Source: Anaerolineaceae bacterium
GTDB lineage: Bacteria > Chloroflexota > Anaerolineae > Aggregatilineales > Phototrophicaceae
Direction: 5' to 3'
NCBI GenBank assembly: GCA_002699585.1
Contig: PABP01000009.1
Span: forward strand, 731,750-795,749
Length of the DNA: 64,000 nucleotides
Shown here piece after piece: positions 26,057-34,883 of this stretch. Position numbers and translations under genes: made by a program. The first letter of the stretch is position 1. Every line of letters starts with the position of its first letter. The notes under the pieces were generated by a model, which saw only the letters and a program-made list of their open reading frames with translations, had not been told where the DNA came from and did not search any database.

Positions 26057-28675
26057 TTACGTCTCGTCAATCAGACGTTTTAGCTCGTACAGTTTAGTCA
26101 GGGCTTCCAGTGGGCTGAGGTGATCAACTTCGATCTGACGTAACGCTTCCAGTGCCGGGTTGGCCTTGGGGGCGAAGAAGCTCAACTGCTGCGGTGTTTC
26201 TGATTTGGCCTCAGGTTGGCTGCTGCTCAATGTAAAGTCGCTGCCTTCAGCTTCTAATTGGGCCAATAGCTCGCGTGCCCGGTCCACAACGGGCTTGGGC
26301 ATCCCAGCCAATTGTGCGACGTGCACGCCATAGCTCTGGTCAGCGCCACCGGGAACGACGCGATGCAAGAAGACTATGTCTTCGCCTTGTTCTGCGACAG
26401 CCACGTTGTAATTGCGGCAGCGGGGTAGGATGTTGGGTAGTTCTGTAAGCTCGTGATAGTGTGTCGCAAACAGCGTCCGGCATCCCAGGCGCGGATTATT
26501 ATGAATATACTCGATGACTGCCCGTGCAATCGCCAGCCCATCATAGGTCGATGTACCACGGCCAATTTCATCCAGAATGACCAGGCTCTTCTGGCTGCTG
26601 CCCGTCAACAGACGTGCCGTCTCGACCATCTCCACCATGAACGTACTCTGTCCGGCATGGATTTCATCCTGTGCCCCAATGCGGGCGAAGATACGATCCA
26701 CCAGGCCGATGGTTGCTTCATCCGCTGGCACAAAGCTGCCGATCTGGGCCATCAGCGTGATGATCGCTACCTGACGAATATAGGTGCTCTTGCCGGACAT
26801 GTTCGGCCCGGTGATGATATGAATGCGTGATTCAGTGTCGAAGTGCGTCTCGTTGGCCACATAGCGTGTGCCACTGTCGAGCAATTTTTCCACCACTGGA
26901 TGCCGCCCGCCCTGGACGGTCAGCGTGCTGTCTTCGGTTAGAGTGGGGCGGATATAACCCTCACGCACGGCCACCGTCGCCAGCGATAAAAACGCATCCA
27001 GATGGGCGATAGCTCGCGCTGTCCGCAGCAGACGACCACTTTGTTCAGCAATCGACTGGCAGACCTCCTCGAAGATACGGCGCTCTGTCTGCAAAATCTC
27101 TTCTTCTGCGTTCAACACCAGCGTTTCATACTCTTTGAGTTCCGGCGTGATGTAGCGCTCGGCATTGACTAGCGTTTGCCGCCGGATGTAATCGTCAGGG
27201 ACGCTATCCGTATTGGCTTTGGTGACTTCGATGTAATAGCCGTGTACTTTGTTGTAGCCAACTTTAATCGTCGCGATGCCCGTGCGGCGGCGCTCATGTG
27301 CTTCCAGATTGGCGATCCAGTCACGAGCGTGGCGCGTGCTCTCCAGAATATCATCCAGCGTTTCCGAGTATCCTGGCCGGATGATGCCGATATTATTCAA
27401 CGTTGCCGGGGGTTCGTCCGTCAGCGCGTTGATAATCAGCTCGTAAATTTCGTCACACGGATCGAGCCGTTCCAGCAATGCGGCCAGCGCAGGCATGCCT
27501 TGTAGCAAATCAACCAACTGTGGAATCGCCGCGAGGCTTTCGCGTAGGCCGATTAAATCGCGCGGACCCGCTTTGCTAATCAGCAGGCGGTTAATCAGGC
27601 GCTCAATGTCAGCGATCTGGCCCAGTGTTTCTACTAGTTCTTGCCGCAGCACTTCGTCGCTTGTCAACGCTTCGACCGCATCCAAGCGTGCTGTGAGTCG
27701 CCGTAGTTCCAGCAAGGGTTGTGTGATCCAGGTGCGCAGCAGCCGTGCGCCCATCGATGTCACCGTGCGATCCAGTACGCCTAAGACGCTGCCGCGCGTT
27801 TTGCCACTGCGGATCGTCTGCGTGATTTCCAGGTTGCGCCGCGTGAAGGGGTCCAGCACCATAAAACTTGCCGTCGAATAGCTGCGGATGGTCGTGATCT
27901 GCGCCAGCGAGTTCATTTGCGTCGTGCGTAGATAGTGCAGGGCTGCACCTGCGGCACAAACGGCATACGGTTGCTCACCCAATCCAAAACCCTCCAGCGT
28001 ACTGACGCCAAAGTGCATGCGCAGCGTTTCATCGGCGGTGCGATAGTCACTGACCCAATCGTCCACAGGCGTCAGGTGCATGCCTTCCGGCAGCGATACC
28101 CCCCGCGAGGCCCAGCTCTCCGGCATGATGATCTCGCGCGGGTTCAGCCGGGCCAGTTCTTCCAGCACGAGCACGCCCGCATTATCACCCTGCAACTGTG
28201 TTGCCGCGAATTCCCCTGTAGAAACATCGACATAAGCCACACCCGCCCGCTGCCACTCGCCGGATTCCGCATTGCCATCAGGTACAATACATAGCAAATA
28301 GTTGGCTTGGTCTTCCGCCAGCAGTTCCGGCTCGATGACTGTACCCGGTGTAATCACCCGCGTGACTTCGCGGTCGACGATGCCGCGCCCGTTGGGTTCG
28401 CTCACCTGGTCACAGACGGCAACATGGTAGCCTTTTTCAATCAATCGGGCGACGTAATTCTCGACGGCATGATAGGGAACGCCTGCCATCGGGATTGGGT
28501 TGGACTTGGGGTTGGTCTTGCGTGATGTCAGCGTGATGTCCAGTTCCCGCGCAGCGACGACAGCATCTTCGTCGAACATCTCGTAAAAGTCACCCATTCT
28601 GTAGAACAGCAGGCAGTTGGGGTACTGAGCTTTGATTTCGAGATATTGTCGCCGGGCTGGTGTTACCTTCGCCAT
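26057..28675 (-). CDS. mutS: DNA mismatch repair protein MutS
   Basis: MutS recognises mismatches and small loops and starts repair. The N-terminal mismatch motif is LLFYRMGDFYEMFDEDAV near residue 22, with the Phe-x-Glu reading residues. Connector, lever and clamp domains fill the middle. The ATPase has Walker A ITGPNMSGKSTYIRQVA near 620, a STFMVEMVETARLL segment, Walker B LVILDEIGRGTSTYDG near 695 and LFATHYHELTELP near 730. The 872-residue length is normal. No mutL lies in the window. It is divergent from the ROK gene, with a 206-base gap in which I found no clear promoter. Confidence 0.97.
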   Translation of the reverse strand: MAKVTPARRQYLEIKAQYPNCLLFYRMGDFYEMFDEDAVVAARELDITLTSRKTNPKSNPIPMAGVPYHAVENYVARLIEKGYHVAVCDQVSEPNGRGIVDREVTRVITPGTVIEPELLAEDQANYLLCIVPDGNAESGEWQRAGVAYVDVSTGEFAATQLQGDNAGVLVLEELARLNPREIIMPESWASRGVSLPEGMHLTPVDDWVSDYRTADETLRMHFGVSTLEGFGLGEQPYAVCAAGAALHYLRTTQMNSLAQITTIRSYSTASFMVLDPFTRRNLEITQTIRSGKTRGSVLGVLDRTVTSMGARLLRTWITQPLLELRRLTARLDAVEALTSDEVLRQELVETLGQIADIERLINRLLISKAGPRDLIGLRESLAAIPQLVDLLQGMPALAALLERLDPCDEIYELIINALTDEPPATLNNIGIIRPGYSETLDDILESTRHARDWIANLEAHERRRTGIATIKVGYNKVHGYYIEVTKANTDSVPDDYIRRQTLVNAERYITPELKEYETLVLNAEEEILQTERRIFEEVCQSIAEQSGRLLRTARAIAHLDAFLSLATVAVREGYIRPTLTEDSTLTVQGGRHPVVEKLLDSGTRYVANETHFDTESRIHIITGPNMSGKSTYIRQVAIITLMAQIGSFVPADEATIGLVDRIFARIGAQDEIHAGQSTFMVEMVETARLLTGSSQKSLVILDEIGRGTSTYDGLAIARAVIEYIHNNPRLGCRTLFATHYHELTELPNILPRCRNYNVAVAEQGEDIVFLHRVVPGGADQSYGVHVAQLAGMPKPVVDRARELLAQLEAEGSDFTLSSSQPEAKSETPQQLSFFAPKANPALEALRQIEVDHLSPLEALTKLYELKRLIDET

Positions 28676-28881
28676 ATAAACGCACCTATGTGGGTTGGTT
28701 CAATCGTGGGGATTATGGACGTTTGACACAATGCCAGTTATTCTAACAGGGCTTAAAATCTCCTTCAACGGATGTTAAGCCTGATTTAGAACAAATTTAC
28801 GATGAGTCAGTCAATTTCTGGCTCTAAACTTGCTTAAGTAGTGAATACAGATAGCGGAATACAGATAGAGAAAGGTAAATC

Positions 28882-29868
28882 ATGGGTGATGTGGTCATTG
28901 GTCTGGATTTAGGTGGTACGCAGATACGCTCAGCGCGCCTGGACCCGGCCCTCAACATTCTCCAGCGAGAAAATATGCTGACGCTGGCCGACGAAGGTCT
29001 GGAACCCACGTTGCAGCGCATCAAAGAAGCGATTTACAAAGTTCTGCCAGAGGATCGCTCGACGGTGAAGGGTATCGGCATTAGTGCGCCGGGACCACTC
29101 AACCCGCTGACGGGCGTCGTCGTGGCCCCGCCTAATTTGCCCGGTTGGCATGATGTCCCTCTAGAAGACATCTTACATGAAGAATTCGATTTGCCTGTCT
29201 ATGTCGGCAACGATGCCAACGTCGCTGGCCTTGCGGAAGTGACGCGCGGTGCGGCCAAAGGCTATCGCCATGCTATCTTCATCACCGTGAGCACTGGCAT
29301 CGGCAGTGGCATTATTTATGATGGACGTCTGCTGCTGGGTAAAGAGGGCCTGGGGGGTGAGGTCGGCCATACAATCATCATCAACGATGACACGGTCTCC
29401 ACACTGGAAAAATCGGCTGCTGGGCCTGCACTGGCCCGTCGTGCTCGTGCCGCCATCGAAGCAGGCCGCGAAAGCAGCATTCTGGAACTGGCTGGTGGCG
29501 ATCTCAAGAAGATCGATGCTCGCATCATTGGCGAAGCTGCCAAACAGGGTGATGCCCTCGCGTTGGAGATTGTTGACTTTTCAGCCAAGATCGTCGGCCT
29601 GGGGATTGTTTCTCTGCTGCTCCTTTTTAACCCGGAAGTGATCGTCATTGGGGGCGGCGTCAGCAAATTTGGCCCGTCCTGGTTCGAGAAAATCTGGGAT
29701 ACGGTGCGTGAATACACCCTGGATGATAGCTACTGGCGTGATCTAGAAATCGTACCTGCTGATTTGGGTGGGGCGGTCAGTATCATTGGCGCGGCAGCCC
29801 TGGTGTTGACGCGCGGCGGCCAAACCGATGTGGCTGAGTTCGCCACAACGCTGGATATGTACGACTAG
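28882..29868 (+). CDS. ROK-family sugar kinase-like protein lacking the zinc motif
   Basis: ROK proteins are sugar kinases or sugar-sensing repressors; the absence of a helix-turn-helix here argues for a kinase. The phosphate-binding loop VIGLDLGGTQIRSARLD is near residue 4. ISAPGPLNPLTGVV is near 71, YVGNDANVAGLAEV with the catalytic Asp is near 111, TVSTGIGSGII is near 137 and GLGGEVGHTIII is near 157. After that His, where ROK kinases normally have the zinc-binding CxCGxxGCxE, this protein reads NDDTVSTLEKSAAG with no cysteine. The C-terminal VIVIGGGVSKFG is kept. Glucokinase-type activity is plausible but untested. AGAAAGG precedes the ATG. Confidence 0.85.
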   Translation: MGDVVIGLDLGGTQIRSARLDPALNILQRENMLTLADEGLEPTLQRIKEAIYKVLPEDRSTVKGIGISAPGPLNPLTGVVVAPPNLPGWHDVPLEDILHEEFDLPVYVGNDANVAGLAEVTRGAAKGYRHAIFITVSTGIGSGIIYDGRLLLGKEGLGGEVGHTIIINDDTVSTLEKSAAGPALARRARAAIEAGRESSILELAGGDLKKIDARIIGEAAKQGDALALEIVDFSAKIVGLGIVSLLLLFNPEVIVIGGGVSKFGPSWFEKIWDTVREYTLDDSYWRDLEIVPADLGGAVSIIGAAALVLTRGGQTDVAEFATTLDMYD

Positions 29869-29988
29869 GGCCAGTCATCGGCCTGCGCAGTGCGGATTTG
29901 GGCGCTGATGGCAGTAATTGCATAAGAAGACTACAAGAATTCTCGCGTCAGGCGACGACTGTACCGTGCCCTATGCTAGAATTGGCCT

Positions 29989-31569
29989 ATGCTTTCTTTA
30001 CCTGATTTCCCAGTCCGCCAGCGCGATTTTCTCTTAGAAATTTCGCGCGCGATAACAGCCCAACTTGACCTGAGCGAGGTTTTGCGCCGCGTTCTGGAAG
30101 CGTCGGTCATCATGATTGCTGGCCGGGTGGGTGTTGTCGCCCTACACGATCCCAAAGATGGCAGCTTCCGAGTGCGGGCCTATAAAGGCATTCAGCGCGA
30201 GCAGGTCGCCGCCCTGAACGAGAAGCTCAACGCTTTTATCAAGACGGTTAGCACCGGTATCGAGCGCCGCCACCTCGACCAACAGCTCAAGGACATGGCG
30301 GCTAGCCTTAATGACGATCTGGTGCAGGCTGTCGCTATGCCGCTGGTCTTCGCGGAAAATCCATTGGGCTTGTTGATCGTATTTCGTTCTTACGAAGCTA
30401 GTGTCACGCCCAATGACATGCAAATCCTACAGAGCTTTGCTGATCAGGCCGCCATCGCGGTCAACAATGCGCAGATGTTCCAGCGCATCAAGCAGGATCA
30501 ACAGCGTCAGGCTGCGATCTTACAGCACAGTGCCGATGGCGTCATCATCCTTGATGCCGATCTGGAAATTCTTCAAGTCAACCAGGCCTTTGAGCAAATG
30601 ACAGGCTGGTCTACCGAGAATGCTGTTGGTCAATCACTGGAAGACGTCATCGTCTGGAAGCAGCTCGAAAGTTTAGATTTGCAGGATGCTGTGGCCCAGG
30701 GGTGGCCGACCCGCCGCGATCAAACCGGAGCCCAGTCGGACACCTTTTATGTGGAAGGCGACTTGTTGCGTCAGGATGGTCTGACGCTCAGTGTCGGCAT
30801 TACCTATGCGCCCTTGTTTAGCCAAGAGGGCAAGCTCACCAATATCATTGGTAACTTGCGCGACATTACCAATTTCCGTCGCGCCCAGGAAATGCAAAAC
30901 GTCTTCATTTCGACTGTTTCGCATGAACTGCGTACCCCGGTCGCCTTGATTAAGGGCTATGCCAGCACGCTCATGCGGCCCGATGCCCAATGGAACAAAG
31001 AGGTCATTCTTAACAGCCTTCAGGTTATCGAAGAAGAATCCGACCGCCTGACATCGCTCATTGACGACTTGCTCACGGCCAGCCGCATTCAGGCTGAGCG
31101 CGGCGTTCAGCTCCAACTCTCCGATGTGAGTCTGGACCATATGGCCGCTAATGCGGTCGAGCGTTTGCAACTGCAAACGGACAAGCACCGCTTTACAGTC
31201 AGCTTCCCCTCGGATTTTCCATCCGTACAGGGGGATGCCAAGTTGCTGCGTCAGGTGATCGAAAACCTGATTACCAATGCTATCAAATATTCGCCGCAAG
31301 GTGGTACGATTACGGTAGGGGGCCGCGCAACCGATGAAGATGTTACCTTCTTCGTGCGCGATGAAGGCGTCGGCATCCCGGAACGAGAATTGAGCCGGGT
31401 ATTTTCACGCTTTTATCGCGTAGATAACAAGTGGGCAGCGACCACCAAAGGTACTGGACTCGGTCTCTACCTGGCGAAAGCCATTATCGAAGCGCACGGA
31501 GGCACGATTAACGTCAAAAGTCAGGTCAATCAAGGCTCGACGTTCTTCTTCACCATCCCACGAGATTGA
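29989..31569 (+). CDS. Soluble sensor histidine kinase, GAF-PAS-HisKA-HATPase
   Basis: Domain order is GAF (about residues 15-165), PAS (about 174-295), the dimerisation/phosphoacceptor helix with FISTVSHELRTPVALIKGY (His near 312), and an HATPase with ENLITNAIKYSPQGG (N box) near 422. RDEGVGIPERELSRVFSRFY follows near 457 and KGTGLGLYLAKAIIEAHGG near 487. No membrane segment or signal peptide is seen, so it should sense a cytoplasmic or diffusible cue. No response regulator gene is adjacent; the nearest in the window is at 38111. The CpXC gene follows after about 58 bases and could be in the same transcript. Confidence 0.92.
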   Translation: MLSLPDFPVRQRDFLLEISRAITAQLDLSEVLRRVLEASVIMIAGRVGVVALHDPKDGSFRVRAYKGIQREQVAALNEKLNAFIKTVSTGIERRHLDQQLKDMAASLNDDLVQAVAMPLVFAENPLGLLIVFRSYEASVTPNDMQILQSFADQAAIAVNNAQMFQRIKQDQQRQAAILQHSADGVIILDADLEILQVNQAFEQMTGWSTENAVGQSLEDVIVWKQLESLDLQDAVAQGWPTRRDQTGAQSDTFYVEGDLLRQDGLTLSVGITYAPLFSQEGKLTNIIGNLRDITNFRRAQEMQNVFISTVSHELRTPVALIKGYASTLMRPDAQWNKEVILNSLQVIEEESDRLTSLIDDLLTASRIQAERGVQLQLSDVSLDHMAANAVERLQLQTDKHRFTVSFPSDFPSVQGDAKLLRQVIENLITNAIKYSPQGGTITVGGRATDEDVTFFVRDEGVGIPERELSRVFSRFYRVDNKWAATTKGTGLGLYLAKAIIEAHGGTINVKSQVNQGSTFFFTIPRD

Positions 31570-31627
31570 TTTAGCTCGTAGCATAGAGCTTGTATCAAAC
31601 AGCTAATTCCTATTTTGAGGAGACTTC

Positions 31628-32989
31628 ATGACATCACCCAATACTCAGACCATTCGCTGTGCGAGCTGCGGCAATCCAATGCCCGCACCTGTCCGTAGCA
31701 TTGTCGACGCCCAGCAAGATCCACAGGGCAAAGCCCTGCTCATCAGCGATCAGATGAACAAATTCCAATGCCCGAACTGCGGCACGATGAACGTTGTAGA
31801 CGCACCCTTGCTGTATCATGATGCAACCAAAGAAATGCTAATTGCTTACGTACCAATGGGCGTTTCCGCCCAGCAGGGCAAGAGTGATGAGCGCATCATC
31901 GGTGACTTGATGAACATGCTCACTGCCAACCTGCCCAAAGACCAGTTCAAAGCCTACATGTTTAACCCCAAGCGCGCCCTGACCATGAACGGCCTGATTG
32001 ACCAGGTTTTGGAAGCGGATGGCATCAGTCCGGAAATGATGGCCGAGCAGCGTGCCCGTGTCGATCTCATCCAGCGCATGTTGCAGTCGGATTCGCCGGA
32101 TGCGATGGTGGCGCTCATCAAAGACAACGACGACAAAATCGACGAGCAGTTCATGCAGAGCTTCAGCCTGATGATTCAGCGCGTTATGTCGCAGGGGCCG
32201 CAGGATATGGCCCAGGTCATGATGAGTTTGCAGGAAGCACTGCTAGAGCACAGCACCTACGGGCGCGACATCGTTGCCCGCCAGGAGCGCCAGCAGCAGT
32301 TGGTACAGGAAGTCGCCAACGACATCGAATCGATGGACGATAACGCCACCCGTGCCGATTTTATCCAACTAGCGCTGCGTTATGGCAACGATGATGAACG
32401 CTTGCAGGCACTGGTCGGTTTGGTCCGTCAGGCCTTTGATTACCAGTACTTCCAGGAATTTACTGATCTAATCGAAAATGCGCCTGAAGAAGACCGTGAG
32501 GAAATGAATGCCATCAAGGATCGGCTGGTGTCCTTCACGCAGATGATCGACGAGCAGGCACGTCAGGCGATGCAGCAGACCACCAACATCCTGCGCCAGA
32601 TCGTGGAAAGCCCTGACCCGGCGGCTGTGCTGGATGCCAACGCCCATCTGGTCGATGATCAGTTCATGGCAGTGCTCTCCATGAACATTCAAGAAGCCCA
32701 GAAGCATGGACATCAGGAGATGGCCGACAAATTGACCGATCTCTATAACCATGCCGTCGAAATGCTGCGCTCGCAGATGTCGCCGGAATTGGTCATGCTC
32801 AATGACTGGCTCAACATCGAAGATGATGCTGAATTGGCCCAGCAAATCCAGGCCCAGGCCCCGCAATATGGCCCCGACCTGCTGCGCTTGATGGATGCCG
32901 TCGAGAATATGCTCAAAGAGCAGGGTCAGGCCCAGGCCCTCAACAAGTTGCAGTCGATCCGGCAGATAGTGGCACAGGCTGTACAATAA
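31628..32989 (+). CDS. CpXC domain-containing protein
   Basis: The N-terminal domain has two cysteine pairs, C11-A-S-C14 and C48-P-N-C51. TMNVVDAPLLYHD follows, the layout of the CpXC domain, a probable zinc-ribbon of unknown role found in many bacteria and archaea. The rest (about 120-453) is a long Gln/Met/Glu-rich helical region, probably coiled coil or repeat-like, with many QA and MM pairs. No signal or membrane segment is found. The ATG at 31628 has TGAGGAGA upstream. It follows the histidine kinase closely and may work with it; that is inference from position only. Confidence 0.8.
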   Translation: MTSPNTQTIRCASCGNPMPAPVRSIVDAQQDPQGKALLISDQMNKFQCPNCGTMNVVDAPLLYHDATKEMLIAYVPMGVSAQQGKSDERIIGDLMNMLTANLPKDQFKAYMFNPKRALTMNGLIDQVLEADGISPEMMAEQRARVDLIQRMLQSDSPDAMVALIKDNDDKIDEQFMQSFSLMIQRVMSQGPQDMAQVMMSLQEALLEHSTYGRDIVARQERQQQLVQEVANDIESMDDNATRADFIQLALRYGNDDERLQALVGLVRQAFDYQYFQEFTDLIENAPEEDREEMNAIKDRLVSFTQMIDEQARQAMQQTTNILRQIVESPDPAAVLDANAHLVDDQFMAVLSMNIQEAQKHGHQEMADKLTDLYNHAVEMLRSQMSPELVMLNDWLNIEDDAELAQQIQAQAPQYGPDLLRLMDAVENMLKEQGQAQALNKLQSIRQIVAQAVQ

Positions 32990-33177
32990 GGTCATGCACT
33001 CGTGCGGAAGCGGTTGCTAGCTGACGATTGTCCTACTCAGACGACTGAGGCTGGTAAAACAGCGCATTTCACGCTAGGCTTTTGCGCGATCTATGCGGCG
33101 AAGCCACCGTGAAATTGTCGTCAGGCCGCCGTATCCGTCCAGAGTCACATTTTGACATTGGCAATGAGAGGAATCCT

Positions 33178-34623
33178 ATGAATCGTTTGAATATGCGTTA
33201 CGGCCTGTTTGCAGCGTTGCTGTTGATGTTGACCGTAATCTTGGGCTTTAGCCTGGTAACACCATCACCTGTCAGCGCACAGTTTGAAGAACCAACCGCC
33301 ACGCCGACCGACCCGGTCTGGCTGGCATTCAACGTCGCTCGTGATGCCATCACCGAAGCGGAAGGCGTCAACCTGAACCTGGTCCTGAAATGGGACTTCT
33401 GGCAGGATGATTGGTCCAATCCGAATCCAGCTCACCCAGAAAATGCAGCCGGTATTGATAGCTGTGTCTCCACAGTGGGTATCGCCCAGGGTCGCCCGAT
33501 TTACTTCGGCTGGACCTTCCAGATTCGCAGCATGCGTGCGGTAGACTATGAAGCGCGCGTCAGCTTCGATCTGTCAGAGGTTGCCGTTTGCGACATCATC
33601 ACTGAAACCGCCTCGACCAGTGCACCTGCAGCCGTCGACAACCCCGACCTGCCGGCCCCGGTTGCTGGCGCTGCCGCTGCTGGTGACTTCGAAATCGGTG
33701 GTCACGTCATCGGCCTGACAGGTGCTGCCCAGAATGCCATGAACACGGCGGGTATGCGCTGGGTTAAATACCAGCTCTCGACTGCCGCTGGTGTTCCCAA
33801 AGGTTATGAACTGATCGAAAGTACCCAAGCCGCTGGCTTCAAGATTCTCATCAGCGTGGTCGGTAACCAGGAAGAACTGGCTGCGGACCCGGCGGGTTAT
33901 GCTCAGAATTACGCTACGTTCGTCCGCGCCTTGGCAGAAGCCAATGCCGACGCTATCGAAATCTGGAACGAGCCGAACATCGACCGTGAATGGCCAGCGG
34001 GCCAGATCAGCGGGGCCAACTATACAGCACTGCTGGCAGTTGCCTACAATGCCATCAAAGGTGTGAACCCCAACACGCTGGTTATCAGTGGCGCTCCGAC
34101 TCCGACAGGCTTCTTTGGTGCTGCTGGATGTACCGATGCCGGTTGTAACGACGATGTCTTCCTCCAGCAGATGGCTGCTGCGGGTGCCGCCAACTATGCT
34201 GACTGCATCGGCCTGCACTACAACGAAGGTGTCATGCCGCCGACCGCTTTCAGCGGCGATCCGCGTGGCGAATTCCCGACCTACTACCTGGATGGTAACA
34301 CCAATCGCGCTGCGTCGGCCTTCCCTGGCAAGCAAATCTGCTTGACCGAGCTGGGCTACCTCAGTGGCGATGGCATGGGCACAGCGATTCCCGCTGCTTA
34401 CAACTGGTCACCGAATGACCCCGTGACAGTCGAAGAGCAGGCTGCCTACCTGGCGGGTGCTGCGACGCGCCTGTCCCAGCGTGGCGATGTCCGCCTGATG
34501 ATCGTCTGGAACATCAACTTTGAAGCCTGGGACCCGGACCCGATGGGTGGTTACGCCATCATCCGGCCTGATGGTAGCTGCCCGGCCTGTTCCGCACTCG
34601 GTACAGTCATGAGCGGTGGCTAA
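33178..34623 (+). CDS. Secreted TIM-barrel glycoside hydrolase-like protein (second copy type)
   Basis: A signal peptide covers about residues 1-37, ending LVTPSPVSAQ, followed by a short TP-rich stretch. An unannotated domain of about 120 residues comes first. The barrel starts near residue 178, with AIEIWNEPNIDREWPAGQ near 260 (N-E-P acid/base Glu) and KQICLTELGYLSGDG near 384 (likely nucleophile Glu). This pattern resembles GH39/GH5-type clan A enzymes. An ATG at 33178 with GAGAGGA upstream fits; the longer frame from 33082 would bury the signal peptide. The protein belongs to the same broad type as the one at 21828 but is clearly diverged. Substrate unknown. Confidence 0.75.
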   Translation: MNRLNMRYGLFAALLLMLTVILGFSLVTPSPVSAQFEEPTATPTDPVWLAFNVARDAITEAEGVNLNLVLKWDFWQDDWSNPNPAHPENAAGIDSCVSTVGIAQGRPIYFGWTFQIRSMRAVDYEARVSFDLSEVAVCDIITETASTSAPAAVDNPDLPAPVAGAAAAGDFEIGGHVIGLTGAAQNAMNTAGMRWVKYQLSTAAGVPKGYELIESTQAAGFKILISVVGNQEELAADPAGYAQNYATFVRALAEANADAIEIWNEPNIDREWPAGQISGANYTALLAVAYNAIKGVNPNTLVISGAPTPTGFFGAAGCTDAGCNDDVFLQQMAAAGAANYADCIGLHYNEGVMPPTAFSGDPRGEFPTYYLDGNTNRAASAFPGKQICLTELGYLSGDGMGTAIPAAYNWSPNDPVTVEEQAAYLAGAATRLSQRGDVRLMIVWNINFEAWDPDPMGGYAIIRPDGSCPACSALGTVMSGG

Positions 34624-34648
34624 ACTCCGCTAGCAAATTAGCAAATCT

Positions 34649-34680
34649 AAAAAGAGCGTGGCTTAGGCTGCGCTCTTTTT
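34649..34680 (+). terminator. Rho-independent terminator
   Basis: AAAAAGAGCG (34649-34658) pairs with CGCTCTTTTT (34671-34680); the loop can pair further. The T-run closes the stem. It ends the secreted glycosidase-like gene. The following 200 bases up to 34884 hold no gene that I can support. Confidence 0.78.
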
Positions 34681-34883
34681 AATTAATGCATGCGTATGTG
34701 AATTATATTATTGAGAAGATGCGCAAGATGCTTGTCACGCAGCCGATTGAACATCTGCTGGAGCTAGCACCCTTTCCAGGGTCGGGTCAGCCAGCCACTC
34801 TTAAGCGTAAGCGGGCTTTTTAGACGCGAATAGGCGCTGTATATTTTCGTTGCTAGGGTGGTGTGCCGCTTCAGCGATGAGGC

